Shown: positions 18,499-28,976, numbered from the stretch's first letter. The stretch is 64,000 nt of DNA from Paracoccaceae bacterium (GCA_024639125.1 JAHEJA010000004.1:1-64000), one strand, 5' to 3'. Notes: generated by a model not told the origin, from the sequence alone. A program made the numbers and translations.

Positions 18499-18614
18499 GG
18501 ATGTTCTGTGAATTGTTTACCGCAAGGTGCCCGTCAAGCTCTTCGGTATTCGGACTGACCCAAGCAGAACCTGCATCCCCCCCCACTCCCATCTGCTTGG
18601 GTCAGCCCATTTTT
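18499..18614 (+). ncRNA. Candidate structured RNA: MATE-gene leader (attenuator) or small RNA with terminator
   Basis: A 17-pair hairpin with one mismatch (arms 18552-18568 and 18592-18608) is followed by TTTTT at 18610-18614; its 23-base loop contains eight consecutive C residues. Upstream, GGATG (18499-18503) and TTCTG (18504-18508) can pair with CATCC (18574-18578) and CAGAA (18565-18569), using bases of the terminator's left arm, so the two folds exclude each other. Between them lie ACC-GCAA-GGT (a GNRA-type tetraloop hairpin) and CTTCGG. The MATE start codon is 60 bases downstream. I do not recognise a known riboswitch or sRNA family. Confidence 0.5.
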
Positions 18615-18673
18615 CGTCTCGACCATTCGCCATTATTCTTGTTTGTAAAAACAACTTGGGGTAAGCGGACCCT

Positions 18674-21258
<2,585 letters not shown>

Positions 21259-21291
21259 TCAACATGTAAAGAAAAAGGCGAGAAAACTTTT

Positions 21292-21684
21292 ATGACAACA
21301 GAGACTGACAATTGGTACAGCGCAGAAACAGCAACACTTGGTGACCGGATTGCCGCAGGGCGAGACAAAGCAGGAATGTCTCAGTCACAATTGAGCAAAC
21401 GCCTTGGTGTTACATTGCCCACGCTGAAAGCATGGGAAAATGATGTGTCTGAACCACGGGCCAATCGGTTGTCGATGTTGGCGGGGCTATTGAACGTCTC
21501 TGTGATGTGGCTCTTGACGGGCGAAGGAGAAGGTGTAGGAGACCCTGATCAAACACTTGATCTATCCCCCGAGGTGTCTGAAATTCTGGCGGAAATTCGT
21601 GACTTGCGCGTCGAAATGCGGGATACGTCGGATCGATTGGGACGGCTAGAAAAGAAACTGCGGGCAAAGTTAAAGGACGCATAA
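21292..21684 (+). CDS. XRE family helix-turn-helix transcriptional regulator
   Basis: A 130-residue protein with an HTH_3 domain at about residues 17-72: LGDRIAAGRDKAGMSQSQLSKRLGV, recognition helix LPTLKAWENDVSEPR, and LSMLAGLLNVSVMWLLTG. A C-terminal amphipathic coiled-coil (EILAEIRDLRVEMRDTSDRLGRLEKKL) probably mediates dimerisation. No ligand-binding domain. AAGGCGAG precedes ATG 21292. It overlaps sdhE by one base, so it is cotranscribed with it. Target genes are unknown; the divergent aspartate aminotransferase promoter is a natural candidate. Confidence 0.88.
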   Translation: MTTETDNWYSAETATLGDRIAAGRDKAGMSQSQLSKRLGVTLPTLKAWENDVSEPRANRLSMLAGLLNVSVMWLLTGEGEGVGDPDQTLDLSPEVSEILAEIRDLRVEMRDTSDRLGRLEKKLRAKLKDA

Positions 21685-21950
21685 TGAGCGAACTGCATGA
21701 ACACAAAGTCAAACGTCTAAAAATGCGCTCTATGCGGCGTGGGATCAAGGAAATGGATATTATCCTATCCCATTATTCCGATACGAAAATTCAAACCATG
21801 TCTGAGCAAGAATTGGCATTGTATGACGCGCTTTTGGAAGAAAATGATCAGGATCTCTATCAGTGGGTTTCTGGTCAAGTCCCTGCAAAAACGCAATTTT
21901 CCGATCTGATTTCGGATATCGTATCAACGATGACGGCGTCTCATCAGTAA
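21684..21950 (+). CDS. sdhE: FAD assembly factor SdhE (succinate dehydrogenase assembly factor 2)
   Basis: An 88-residue helical protein with the diagnostic RGxxE motif (RGIKE, residues 19-23) followed by MDIILSHY, and the acidic segment ALYDALLEENDQDLYQWVSG. SdhE proteins promote covalent attachment of FAD to the flavoprotein subunit of succinate dehydrogenase or fumarate reductase. Size and motif spacing match the family. The ATG overlaps the stop of the XRE regulator gene (TAATG), a two-gene operon. No sdh genes are in the window, which is normal. Confidence 0.92.
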   Translation: MSELHEHKVKRLKMRSMRRGIKEMDIILSHYSDTKIQTMSEQELALYDALLEENDQDLYQWVSGQVPAKTQFSDLISDIVSTMTASHQ

Positions 21951-22014
21951 GGCTTAACTGAATTTTTGTAATTTGGCGTCATGCTCTTGGAAATATTTTG
22001 TTTCGGAGTGCATG

Positions 22015-22512
22015 ATGAAAATTACCAGTTCCTTTGATTTATCCAAAGAAGCCCAATTTATGGGAAGCTATTTAGACGCGCTTTCCATGGTGGAAAGATT
22101 ACATCGTCTTTTGTTGGATGTGATCAAAGATGAATTTGAACGCATCGGTTTGTTAGAAATCAATGCGGTTCAAGCATTACTTTTGTTCAACATCGGTGAA
22201 AACGAAGTGACGGCAGGCGAACTAAAATCGCGGGGCTATTATCAGGGCAGCAATGTCAGTTATAATCTCAAGAAATTGGTTGATATGGGCTATATGCATC
22301 ACCAACGCTGCGAAATTGACCGCCGCTCTGTTCGCGTGAAATTAACCGACAAAGGCAGCCATGTGCGCAAGGCAATTGCCAAATTATTTGCACGTCACGC
22401 AGAGGGGCTGATTGCAGGGGATGTGCTGGATCTGGGGTCAATCAACGACATTTCGACGACATTAAAAAAGGTTGAGCGTTATTGGACCGATCAAATTCGC
22501 TATATCTACTAG
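22015..22512 (+). CDS. MarR family winged-helix transcriptional regulator
   Basis: A 165-residue regulator. The central winged helix is seen as INAVQALLLFNIGENEVTAGELKSRGYYQGSNVSYNLKKLVDMGYM, with the wing HHQRCEIDRRSVRVKLTDKG, the classic MarR DxRS..VxLT pattern. N- and C-terminal helices form the dimer interface. GGAG six bases before ATG 22015 supports this start over the ATG immediately before it. Homologs in alphaproteobacteria regulate envelope or stress genes; targets here are not known. Convergent with the DUF1194 gene, sharing four bases. Confidence 0.88.
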   Translation: MKITSSFDLSKEAQFMGSYLDALSMVERLHRLLLDVIKDEFERIGLLEINAVQALLLFNIGENEVTAGELKSRGYYQGSNVSYNLKKLVDMGYMHHQRCEIDRRSVRVKLTDKGSHVRKAIAKLFARHAEGLIAGDVLDLGSINDISTTLKKVERYWTDQIRYIY

Positions 22513-23219
22513 TCAAGCTGCCCAATAACGACTGTTTGCAATTCGCGTAAAAGCTTGCGTTTCATCGCCGTCTCGTAATCTTTAAACCCTTGCGCGGTTT
22601 CGGTGAACCCCACTTTGGGGCTTATCACGTTCGCTTGGAAATAGGCCACAAGCTCGCCAATGTCGACGCGCCGCTGATTGGAATTAACGGGGTCAGGTGC
22701 GATGATCAGAGCGTTGATTGTTATCGAGCGCGACAATTCTTGGGCGATGGGTTTTGGCGGGCGTCCTGTGTTTGATTTTCCGTCCCCAGAAATGTCCAAT
22801 GTTTTGACCCAACATTTGGTATCATTCAAAAGCGATGCCCCAAATAACAAGGCCTCGCCAATCGCCGTAGACGGATCAAGCGGCGTTCTGGTATGGGCGT
22901 TTAAGGTGGAAATTGCAGACTGTAAAACAGTCTCTGTGGTGATGTCAGTCCAAGGTAGAATAATCGCGTGATCTGTGGGTCCACTCCATTCGTAGACCGC
23001 TAATCGAACGGGTGTATCTGGCATGTTTAAGAAGGCGGCGCGCACACTGTCGTGATTTAATGCTGCTACAATACCATGCAGTTGCAGCTGATATTCCAGT
23101 GAATCAACTGATCCTGATACATCCAGCCCAAGCGCTAATGCTTGGCGGCATGGCTCTGCCGCTGTCGCGGATGCGCCTAGAACAAAGACGCATCCCAATA
23201 GGGTAAGGTGCCTTACCAA
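22509..23219 (-). CDS. DUF1194 domain protein (von Willebrand A-like), secreted
   Basis: About 236 residues. The N-terminus is a signal peptide (hydrophobic LTLLGCVFVLGAS then ATA-A), followed by LDVSGSVDSLEY, a MIDAS-like DxSxS metal site characteristic of DUF1194/vWA proteins, and a second part with TLDISGDGKSN. The domain likely binds a protein partner in the periplasm; no function is established. The start is uncertain: no ATG is available and TTG at 23219 or 23246 must be used, both inside the end of the upstream gloA gene, so the two genes are probably translationally linked. Confidence 0.8.
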   Translation of the reverse strand: MVRHLTLLGCVFVLGASATAAEPCRQALALGLDVSGSVDSLEYQLQLHGIVAALNHDSVRAAFLNMPDTPVRLAVYEWSGPTDHAIILPWTDITTETVLQSAISTLNAHTRTPLDPSTAIGEALLFGASLLNDTKCWVKTLDISGDGKSNTGRPPKPIAQELSRSITINALIIAPDPVNSNQRRVDIGELVAYFQANVISPKVGFTETAQGFKDYETAMKRKLLRELQTVVIGQLD

Positions 23220-23641
23220 TGGCCGATATTTTCCATTTCCGTCCAAGGGGCTGCGGGCTCTAATGCGTCGCCGGCTTGCAGCAACTCAACCGAGATGTTG
23301 TCGGGGGATCGAACAAAAGCCATGCGGCCATCACGTGGCGGGCGGTTGATCGTGACGCCATTGTCCATCAAATGTTGGCACATGTCATAAATGTTATCCA
23401 CAGCATAGGCCAAATGGCCAAAATGCCGGCTGTCGCTGGGCAGTGCATCATCGCCATCCCAGTTATAGGTTAATTCAACAGGACAGTCTTCTTGACCCTC
23501 GGCAGCCATAAAGATCAATGAAAACCGACCCGCTTCGCTATCCATGCGTCGTGTTTCTTTTAGGCCTAGTAGCGCATAAAAGGCCATGGATTTCTCAAGG
23601 TCTTTTACGCGAACCATCGTGTGAAGGTACCGTGTCGTCAT
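23213..23641 (-). CDS. gloA: Lactoylglutathione lyase (glyoxalase I)
   Basis: A 142-residue member of the vicinal oxygen chelate superfamily with two beta-alpha-beta-beta-beta repeats. Expected metal ligands are visible: His in YLHTMVRV (first strand), Glu in VELTYNW, His in FGHLAYAV and Glu in SVELLQ. LEKSMAFYALLGLKE is the typical first-repeat motif. It isomerises the methylglyoxal-glutathione hemithioacetal to S-lactoylglutathione, and the window also encodes glutathione reductase. Its start codon lies three bases from the end of the upstream lipoprotein gene, which runs the same way, so the three genes 24727-22509 may be one transcript. Confidence 0.93.
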   Translation of the reverse strand: MTTRYLHTMVRVKDLEKSMAFYALLGLKETRRMDSEAGRFSLIFMAAEGQEDCPVELTYNWDGDDALPSDSRHFGHLAYAVDNIYDMCQHLMDNGVTINRPPRDGRMAFVRSPDNISVELLQAGDALEPAAPWTEMENIGHW

Positions 23642-23644
23642 AGT

Positions 23645-24727
23645 TTATTCCTTTGGTCGGGTGGCGACAAAAGCGCCAGTTTCTCTTGCTGTTATGCCCG
23701 AAGTATTGGGATCAGGCCATTGCAATTCGACGATCCCGATCGCTTCGTCGGCATTTGGTCCGGACAGGATGCCATAATAGGAACCTGCGTTGGTGTCTCC
23801 GTTAATCAAGAGTTGGCCTGAAAATTCACCATTCGAAGTAACGGTGTTCGTGGTTACCTTTGACGTTACGGGGAAATGATAGAATGATGTCGATCCATCG
23901 GCATTTTCTTGTAAAATCGGTGAAAAATTTCCAGAAATGTCCAAGCCATCATCATCGAATATTTGCCTATTGGTAAGCTGAAATGCAACGGCCGGGCTTG
24001 TGTCAAAATCGTCAAAGTCAAACACCAGCTTGCTATCGCCTTTGACGTGGTCAAGCCCGCTTTTTTTGTCTGTGAATACAATCAACCCCTGATAGCCGCC
24101 GATTAGCACAGCTTGACCAGAGGCTGGCATTGTGAATTGCGTGCTGTTTCCAGCTAAATCTTCGGGTGTTCTTTGATAAATATACCCGCCAAAACCTTGA
24201 TTAAGATAAGATCCCGTTTTGACAACCATTGCTTGGCTGCCGCCGGATGGGGACGACACATAGATTGCCCTATATACATGTTGTTCTATCGAAATATTTT
24301 CGTTCATCGAGTCGATAACAACCGGAACCGATTGATAGATGCCAAATCCGTCGCTTGTTGGTACGAACGTATAACGACTGTAGGCGTCACTTTGAAGGCC
24401 ATCAAAGGGCAAGTTATTGATAAACAATTGATCGTTGACGGAGTCATATGAATAAGAGTCTGCGTCGCCTTGAGCGCGCGTAATTGCGGATGTTGTCACG
24501 TCAATTTTTGACATCGTTGGCGGTGACAGCCCATCCGTAAAAATTCCCAATGGCGCATTGGTATCCGGTGCCGCTACGCCATCTTGATCGGTGGGTGTGA
24601 CAGCATCCCCTACTTGGTCGCCCGTTTGATCTTCATTGTCCATTTTGTTGAACGGATTTGTGCCGTCCGCTTGGGAACAGGCAGAAAGAAGGCCAATTAA
24701 AATTAGGAAAATAAAATTGCGTTGCAT
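23645..24727 (-). CDS. Lipoprotein with TbpB-like C-terminal pattern, function unknown
   Basis: A 360-residue predicted lipoprotein: signal peptide ending in the lipobox LLSAC (mature Cys at about 17), then an acidic, Asn/Asp/Thr-rich linker, then a beta-rich region. The last part, GSYYGILSGPNADEAIGIVELQW and TGAFVATR, resembles the GxFxGPxAxExGG pattern of transferrin-binding-protein-B-like surface lipoproteins. It probably sits in the outer membrane and may be surface exposed, but no ligand can be inferred and no Slam translocator gene is present. It is divergent from thyX. Confidence 0.72.
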   Translation of the reverse strand: MQRNFIFLILIGLLSACSQADGTNPFNKMDNEDQTGDQVGDAVTPTDQDGVAAPDTNAPLGIFTDGLSPPTMSKIDVTTSAITRAQGDADSYSYDSVNDQLFINNLPFDGLQSDAYSRYTFVPTSDGFGIYQSVPVVIDSMNENISIEQHVYRAIYVSSPSGGSQAMVVKTGSYLNQGFGGYIYQRTPEDLAGNSTQFTMPASGQAVLIGGYQGLIVFTDKKSGLDHVKGDSKLVFDFDDFDTSPAVAFQLTNRQIFDDDGLDISGNFSPILQENADGSTSFYHFPVTSKVTTNTVTSNGEFSGQLLINGDTNAGSYYGILSGPNADEAIGIVELQWPDPNTSGITARETGAFVATRPKE

Positions 24728-24902
24728 GAAATAGTCCCATGTGAGTGTGTGTTTGACCGGCTACTTGTTAAATAAAACACCCTATTACCTTAGTCTTCTT
24801 TGGTTTCATAAGTAAAGTACAGCAAAGCTAATTGTGGCGGTTTCTTCAATTCAATTCCCAATATATAGTGGCATCAAAATAATTCAGAAAGGATTCGTCC
24901 CC

Positions 24903-25808
24903 ATGCCGCTGTCCCCAGAACAACAGGCTGAAATCAACGAACAGCGTTCGCAAAGCAAACCAACATTGCGTGCTGTCAGTGAAGGCATGGAAGGTCACCT
25001 TTATACGGCCTACCCGGTCTTGGATCATGGGTTTGTCCGTGTGATTGACTATATGGGCGATGATGCCGCCATTTGTCAGGCTGCGCGTGTCAGCTATGGC
25101 AAGGGAACGAAATCTGTACAAAATGACGAAGGGCTTATTCGTTATTTGATGCGCCACTGGCATTCTACGCCTTTTGAGATGTGTGAAATCAAATTGCATG
25201 TGAAATTGCCTGTGTTTGTCGCACGTCAATGGATTCGTCATCGTACGGCAAACGTGAATGAATATTCGGCGCGCTATTCAATCCTTGATCGCGAATTTTA
25301 CATTCCCGCACCAGAATCTTTGGCGGCTCAGTCGGTTGTTAACAACCAAGGGCGCGGCGAAGCGTTATCCGGTGTAGAAGCCGAACGCGTTTTGCGTTAT
25401 TTACGTGATGACGCGATGCGGGCGTATGATCATTACGAAGAGATGATTAGCCAAGACGGACAACAAGGTTTGGCGCGGGAACTTGCGCGGATGAATTTGC
25501 CGGCAAATATTTATACGCAGTGGTATTGGAAGGTTGATCTTCATAATTTGCTGCATTTCTTACGCTTGCGCGCCGATGCACACGCACAATATGAAATCCG
25601 TGTATATGCAGATTCAATGTGTAAAATTGTGGCCGATTGGGTGCCATTTGCCTACAAAGCATTTGAAGATTACCGCATGGGCGGGGCAACCCTGTCTTCG
25701 ACCGCGCTAGAATGCGTACGGCGTATGCTCAAGGGCGAAGATGTTACCCAAGAGAATTCTGGCATGTCAGCCGGAGAGTGGCGCGAATTCCAAGGCGTCT
25801 TAGGCTAA
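24903..25808 (+). CDS. thyX: Flavin-dependent thymidylate synthase
   Basis: A 301-residue ThyX. The signature [15 protein letters not shown] (112-126) matches RHRxxSxNExSxRYS, with the Ser replaced by Ala but Arg, His, Asn and Glu kept; HSTPFEM and the C-terminal [14 protein letters not shown], which positions dUMP and FAD, are intact. The enzyme makes dTMP from dUMP using methylene-tetrahydrofolate and NADPH through FAD, replacing ThyA. ATG 24903 follows AAAGGA; the longer frame from 24834 is not supported. Two small hairpins (25819-25835 and 25849-25889) lie after the stop, without a clear T run. Confidence 0.96.
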   Translation: MPLSPEQQAEINEQRSQSKPTLRAVSEGMEGHLYTAYPVLDHGFVRVIDYMGDDAAICQAARVSYGKGTKSVQNDEGLIRYLMRHWHSTPFEMCEIKLHVKLPVFVARQWIRHRTANVNEYSARYSILDREFYIPAPESLAAQSVVNNQGRGEALSGVEAERVLRYLRDDAMRAYDHYEEMISQDGQQGLARELARMNLPANIYTQWYWKVDLHNLLHFLRLRADAHAQYEIRVYADSMCKIVADWVPFAYKAFEDYRMGGATLSSTALECVRRMLKGEDVTQENSGMSAGEWREFQGVLG

Positions 25809-26020
25809 GTTTCACGATGGGCAACACCTTTGCCCTATGATGTAAATTCTTTCGGGTTGGGACGCACATGTTTGTCAACGGCCCGAAAGACACAATTCTA
25901 TTTTTGTATCAGACGTGACTGCTGAGGTTTGGTTCTTACGCAGTCGGTTTTAAGTCATATTTTTGTCTGAATTTCGGTGTAACACAAAATTCTAATTTTA
26001 AATTACTGGACAACTGAAAA

Positions 26021-26611
26021 ATGCATAAAACCCTTATCCTCCTAACCGCGGTGATCGTGTCTGCTTGCGCATCTGATGAGCCTGCTTTTTCGGAATTTGC
26101 TTCAGTTGTTGGAACAGGCTCTGCTGCGAAAGTTGATAAGGAGCTAAGACAGGAATATAATGGACATCTTTATTACCCCGATATCGGGGGTGTTGCATTT
26201 TTGGCTGGCATCAAAGACGAGTCAGTCGCGGGTTATTCTGGAATGACCGCCGATGTAGATGTTGGTGCGCCTTTACAAGCATCGGCAAAGTTTTCAGGCG
26301 AGTATTCTTTATACAAAGTGTTACTTGTCCATCAATCGTCGACTATGATTTCGGGTTGGATTGATGCTTATAGGGGTAATATTGACTTAACTGCGAATTT
26401 TGCAACGGGCAAGCTTTGGGGCGGAAATATATTCCACCTCTTCAAAGTGAATGGAGATATAAGCGGCAAAACCTTAGGAGGGTTTATTCGTTACGAAGGT
26501 GTGGAAGCCCAGTTGGATGGACAAATTGGTCAAGATGGTGTCGTTGCGGCCTTTCAAGGGAATACTGAAACAAAAATTGTGGTCGGTGGCATGGTTGCCT
26601 TGCCTAAATAG
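26021..26611 (+). CDS. Predicted outer-membrane lipoprotein, function unknown
   Basis: A 196-residue protein with a signal peptide MHKTLILLTAVIVSAC, ending in the lipobox VSAC. The mature part is beta-strand rich with many Gly-aromatic alternations, and the C-terminus (LDGQIGQDGVVAAFQGN then GGMVALP) echoes the small TbpB-type barrel pattern seen in the lipoprotein on the other side of thyX. It is therefore possibly a distant relative of it. There is no enzyme motif. The gene stands alone with 212 bp upstream and is convergent with the DUF6476 gene. Codon use looks more AT-rich than in the flanking housekeeping genes. Confidence 0.7.
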   Translation: MHKTLILLTAVIVSACASDEPAFSEFASVVGTGSAAKVDKELRQEYNGHLYYPDIGGVAFLAGIKDESVAGYSGMTADVDVGAPLQASAKFSGEYSLYKVLLVHQSSTMISGWIDAYRGNIDLTANFATGKLWGGNIFHLFKVNGDISGKTLGGFIRYEGVEAQLDGQIGQDGVVAAFQGNTETKIVVGGMVALPK

Positions 26612-26612
26612 G

Positions 26613-26921
26613 TTAATTATTAACGACCAGCGTTTCTTTCAAAACACCATTTAGGTCAAAAATCAAAATGCGGTTGTCCTCTGTGACGACGGCATACCAG
26701 TCCTTGGTCTGAGTGAATGCAATTGGTGCAGATCCATCCGGTAATGTGACGGATGCTGGCAAGCTGACGCCATCTTCATTTAAGCGGATGACAAGCAGGG
26801 CAATGATGACTAAAACGCCTGCAATCATGGTGATGGTCAAAACCGTTACCAGCTGTCGTAAAAACCGCAGGCTTGGCGGAAGCTCAAAGTCCTGAGAAGG
26901 GTCAACAATGTCTTTGTCCAT
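26613..26921 (-). CDS. DUF6476 family small membrane protein
   Basis: A 102-residue protein with a cytoplasmic acidic head (MDKDIVDPSQDFELPPSLR), a single membrane helix (about 24-46, LVTVLTITMIAGVLVIIALLVIRL) and a C-terminal beta-rich tail (TKDWYAVVTEDNRILIFDL). The pattern matches DUF6476 of Rhodobacterales; the function is unknown. The frame extends to 27155 as an antisense shadow of rluD, so the ATG at 26921 is chosen. That start lies inside the first codons of rluD on the other strand, a divergent overlap of 14 bases. Confidence 0.8.
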   Translation of the reverse strand: MDKDIVDPSQDFELPPSLRFLRQLVTVLTITMIAGVLVIIALLVIRLNEDGVSLPASVTLPDGSAPIAFTQTKDWYAVVTEDNRILIFDLNGVLKETLVVNN

Positions 26922-27933
26922 AATCACGTTCCAAATTAGTGAAAATCCGCCTAACCGCCTTGATAAAGCGCTTTTCCAAGATGCGCCAGTAGATGCTGAC
27001 TTGTCGAGGACGCGATTGGGGAAATTAATCGAAGCAGGGATGGTCAAAGTCGACGGAGCCGTACAAACCAACATCAAAGCCAAAGTCGCCGAAGGGCAGG
27101 CCATTGAAATTACCTTTGAAGAAGCGGAAGACATCGAAACTGTTGCACAGGACATACCGCTTGATGTGATTTACGAAGACGCGGATTTGATCGTGGTCAA
27201 CAAGCCAGTTGGCATGGTCGTTCATCCCGCGCCCGGATCACCAGATGGCACTTTGGTCAATGCGTTGCTCTTTCACTGCGCCGATAGCCTGTCTGGAATT
27301 GGCGGCGAAAAACGCCCCGGTATTGTTCATCGGATCGACAAAGACACCAGTGGACTTTTGGTTGTGGCCAAGAACGACAAAACGCATCACGGGTTAGCCG
27401 CGCAGTTTGAAAAACACACGGTCGAACGCTATTATCAAGCCCTGTGTTATGGGGTTCCGGATGCGAATGATCCACGTGTGCGCGGGGTGCGCGGGGTGAA
27501 TTTTGAATCTGGTAATATCATGAAAATCACCACCCATTTGGCACGCCATAAAAATGATCGCCAGCGTCAGGCGGTCCTCTTTGAAGGCGGTCGTCATGCG
27601 GTTACCCGTGTGCGTATTGTTGAAAAATTTGGCACGCCCGAGGTGATGGCCTTGGTTGAATGTTGGCTTGAAACTGGGCGCACGCATCAAATTCGCGTTC
27701 ATATGGCGCATACAGGACATGGGTTGATTGGTGATCAAACCTATGGTGGGCGGCGAAAACTGGCGCAAAAGGCGCTTCCTGATGCCGGATTGCAGGCTGT
27801 CGCGGATTTCCCACGTCAAGCATTGCATGCCGCTGTTTTGGGATTTGTACATCCTATAACCGGCGAAGATATGCGTTTTGAGGCCCCTTTGCCACAGGAT
27901 ATGCAGGACCTTATTTCATCGCTTTCACGCTAA
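26908..27933 (+). CDS. RluD-family 23S rRNA pseudouridine synthase
   Basis: A 341-residue enzyme. An N-terminal S4 RNA-binding domain (RLDKALFQDAP.. LIEAGMVKVDG) precedes the catalytic domain with VVHPAPGSPDGTLVNAL, the catalytic aspartate in VHRIDKDTSGLL, and CWLETGRTHQIRVHM. It forms pseudouridines at 23S positions 1911, 1915 and 1917 in E. coli RluD and is important for 50S assembly. GAAGGG precedes ATG 26908. The end is followed by 118 bp that carry the rpoH promoter region. Confidence 0.93.
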   Translation: MSLSIITFQISENPPNRLDKALFQDAPVDADLSRTRLGKLIEAGMVKVDGAVQTNIKAKVAEGQAIEITFEEAEDIETVAQDIPLDVIYEDADLIVVNKPVGMVVHPAPGSPDGTLVNALLFHCADSLSGIGGEKRPGIVHRIDKDTSGLLVVAKNDKTHHGLAAQFEKHTVERYYQALCYGVPDANDPRVRGVRGVNFESGNIMKITTHLARHKNDRQRQAVLFEGGRHAVTRVRIVEKFGTPEVMALVECWLETGRTHQIRVHMAHTGHGLIGDQTYGGRRKLAQKALPDAGLQAVADFPRQALHAAVLGFVHPITGEDMRFEAPLPQDMQDLISSLSR

Positions 27934-27989
27934 CGTGACCTAAAAACCGACGGAACTTGGGGGTTTAGACGTATTAGTTTGCATGGGGC

Positions 27990-28018
27990 CTTGAACCTAT
28001 GGCTTTGGTTTCCTAACT
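27990..28018 (+). promoter_or_regulatory. Candidate promoter of rpoH (sigma-32-like)
   Basis: CTTG (27990-27993), 18 bases, CCTAACT (28012-28018). The extended -35 CTTGAA resembles the heat-shock -35 (CTTGAAA) and the -10 approximates CCnATnT. The same spacing and a nearly identical -10 (CCTACCT) occur before degP at 63366-63394. A housekeeping reading (TTGAAC, 17 bases, TAACTA) is also possible. Confidence 0.4.
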
Positions 28019-28051
28019 AAATGTTAATGCTTGACACATTAAGGGATCGTC

Positions 28052-28948
28052 ATGAGCAAATATGCAAACCTACCGGCACCAAGTCCAGAAGGCGGTTTAT
28101 CCCGTTACCTTCAGGAAATTCGTAAATTTCCAATGCTTGAACCCGAAGAAGAATACATGTTGGCAAAACGTTGGGTCGAAGAGCAAGACGCGAATTCGGC
28201 GCATAAAATGGTCACAAGCCATCTTCGATTGGCAGCCAAAATTGCGATGGGGTATCGTGGGTACGGATTGCCTCAGGCCGAAGTGGTTTCCGAAGCAAAT
28301 GTCGGACTTATGCAGGCTGTAAAACGGTTTGATCCCGAAAAAGGGTTCCGCCTTGCGACCTATGCGATGTGGTGGATCCGTGCGAGCATTCAAGAATATA
28401 TTTTGCGCAGCTGGTCCTTGGTGAAAATGGGCACAACCAGCGCGCAGAAAAAATTGTTCTTTAACCTGCGCAAAGCCAAATCGCGGATTGGGGCCTATGA
28501 CGAAGGGGATATGCACCCCGACAATGTCAAGAAAATCGCCACTGATTTAGGGGTCACCGAAGCCGAAGTCATTTCAATGAACCGCCGTATGTCGGGTGGG
28601 GATGCGTCGCTAAATGCAATGGTATCCGCCGATGGGGATGGCGCGATGGAGTGGCAAGAATGGCTCGAAGACGAAGATGCCGATCAAGCCGGTGACTATG
28701 AGGCAAACAACGAATTAGAAGTGCGTCGCGAACTCTTGCTCGAAGCAATGTCGACATTGAATGAACGCGAGCGCGATATTCTAACGCAGCGCCGGCTATT
28801 GGATGACGTCGTCACGCTAGAAGACCTAAGCACACAATATGACGTGAGCCGTGAACGCATTCGTCAAATCGAAGTGCGGGCTTTTGAAAAGCTGCAAACG
28901 CGTATGACCGAATTGGCCGACGAAAAAGGCTTGCTTGCCAAAGTGTGA
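28052..28948 (+). CDS. rpoH: RNA polymerase heat-shock sigma factor RpoH
   Basis: A 298-residue sigma-32 family factor with regions 1.2 to 4. LSRYLQEIRKFPMLEPEEEY is region 1.2, KRFDPEKGFRLATYAMWWIRASIQEYILRSW covers 2.2-2.4, and the RpoH box AQKKLFFNLRKAKS follows. Region 4 ends with DVSRERIRQIEVRAFEKLQ. It directs transcription of chaperone and protease genes after heat or oxidative stress. The candidate promoter at 27990-28018 could be self-regulated, as known for alphaproteobacterial rpoH genes. A terminator hairpin starts about 30 bases after the stop. Confidence 0.97.
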   Translation: MSKYANLPAPSPEGGLSRYLQEIRKFPMLEPEEEYMLAKRWVEEQDANSAHKMVTSHLRLAAKIAMGYRGYGLPQAEVVSEANVGLMQAVKRFDPEKGFRLATYAMWWIRASIQEYILRSWSLVKMGTTSAQKKLFFNLRKAKSRIGAYDEGDMHPDNVKKIATDLGVTEAEVISMNRRMSGGDASLNAMVSADGDGAMEWQEWLEDEDADQAGDYEANNELEVRRELLLEAMSTLNERERDILTQRRLLDDVVTLEDLSTQYDVSRERIRQIEVRAFEKLQTRMTELADEKGLLAKV

Positions 28949-28976
28949 AACAGTTGAAACACCGCCGAATTCATGT

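Larger units (their letters stand above)
18011..18673. other. 663-bp region without protein genes between parE and the MATE gene
   Basis: No convincing coding sequence. It holds a CTTTAAC-ATTTTA-GTTAAAG palindrome at 18105-18124, a TGAGAT/ATCTCA inverted repeat near 18190, a pair of DnaA-box-like sites at 18243-18263, a small GTGGC-TGCAT-GCCAC hairpin at 18353-18367 and a structured stretch ending in a strong terminator-like hairpin at 18552-18614. The left half is visibly AT-rich. It separates the divergent parE and MATE genes and must hold the promoters of both. Confidence 0.8.

Noticed and set aside
18337-18558. 73-codon open frame in the parE-MATE gap
   Set aside because: It starts at TTG without ribosome binding site, has Thr/Ser/Leu-rich composition typical of noise, and its end runs into the terminator-like stem. 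I treat the region as noncoding.
18499-18578. Possible 6S RNA (GATGTTC opening and CATCC closing arm)
   Set aside because: The GATG/CATC pairing resembles the 6S end stem, but only about 80 bases lie between the arms, whereas 6S RNA needs about 160 with a central bubble. SRP RNA and tmRNA motifs were also absent.
23202-23217. GGTAAGG-TG-CCTTACC palindrome
   Set aside because: It lies within the junction of the gloA and DUF1194 coding sequences, has no T run, and both genes read through it; it may affect translation of the second gene but evidence is insufficient.
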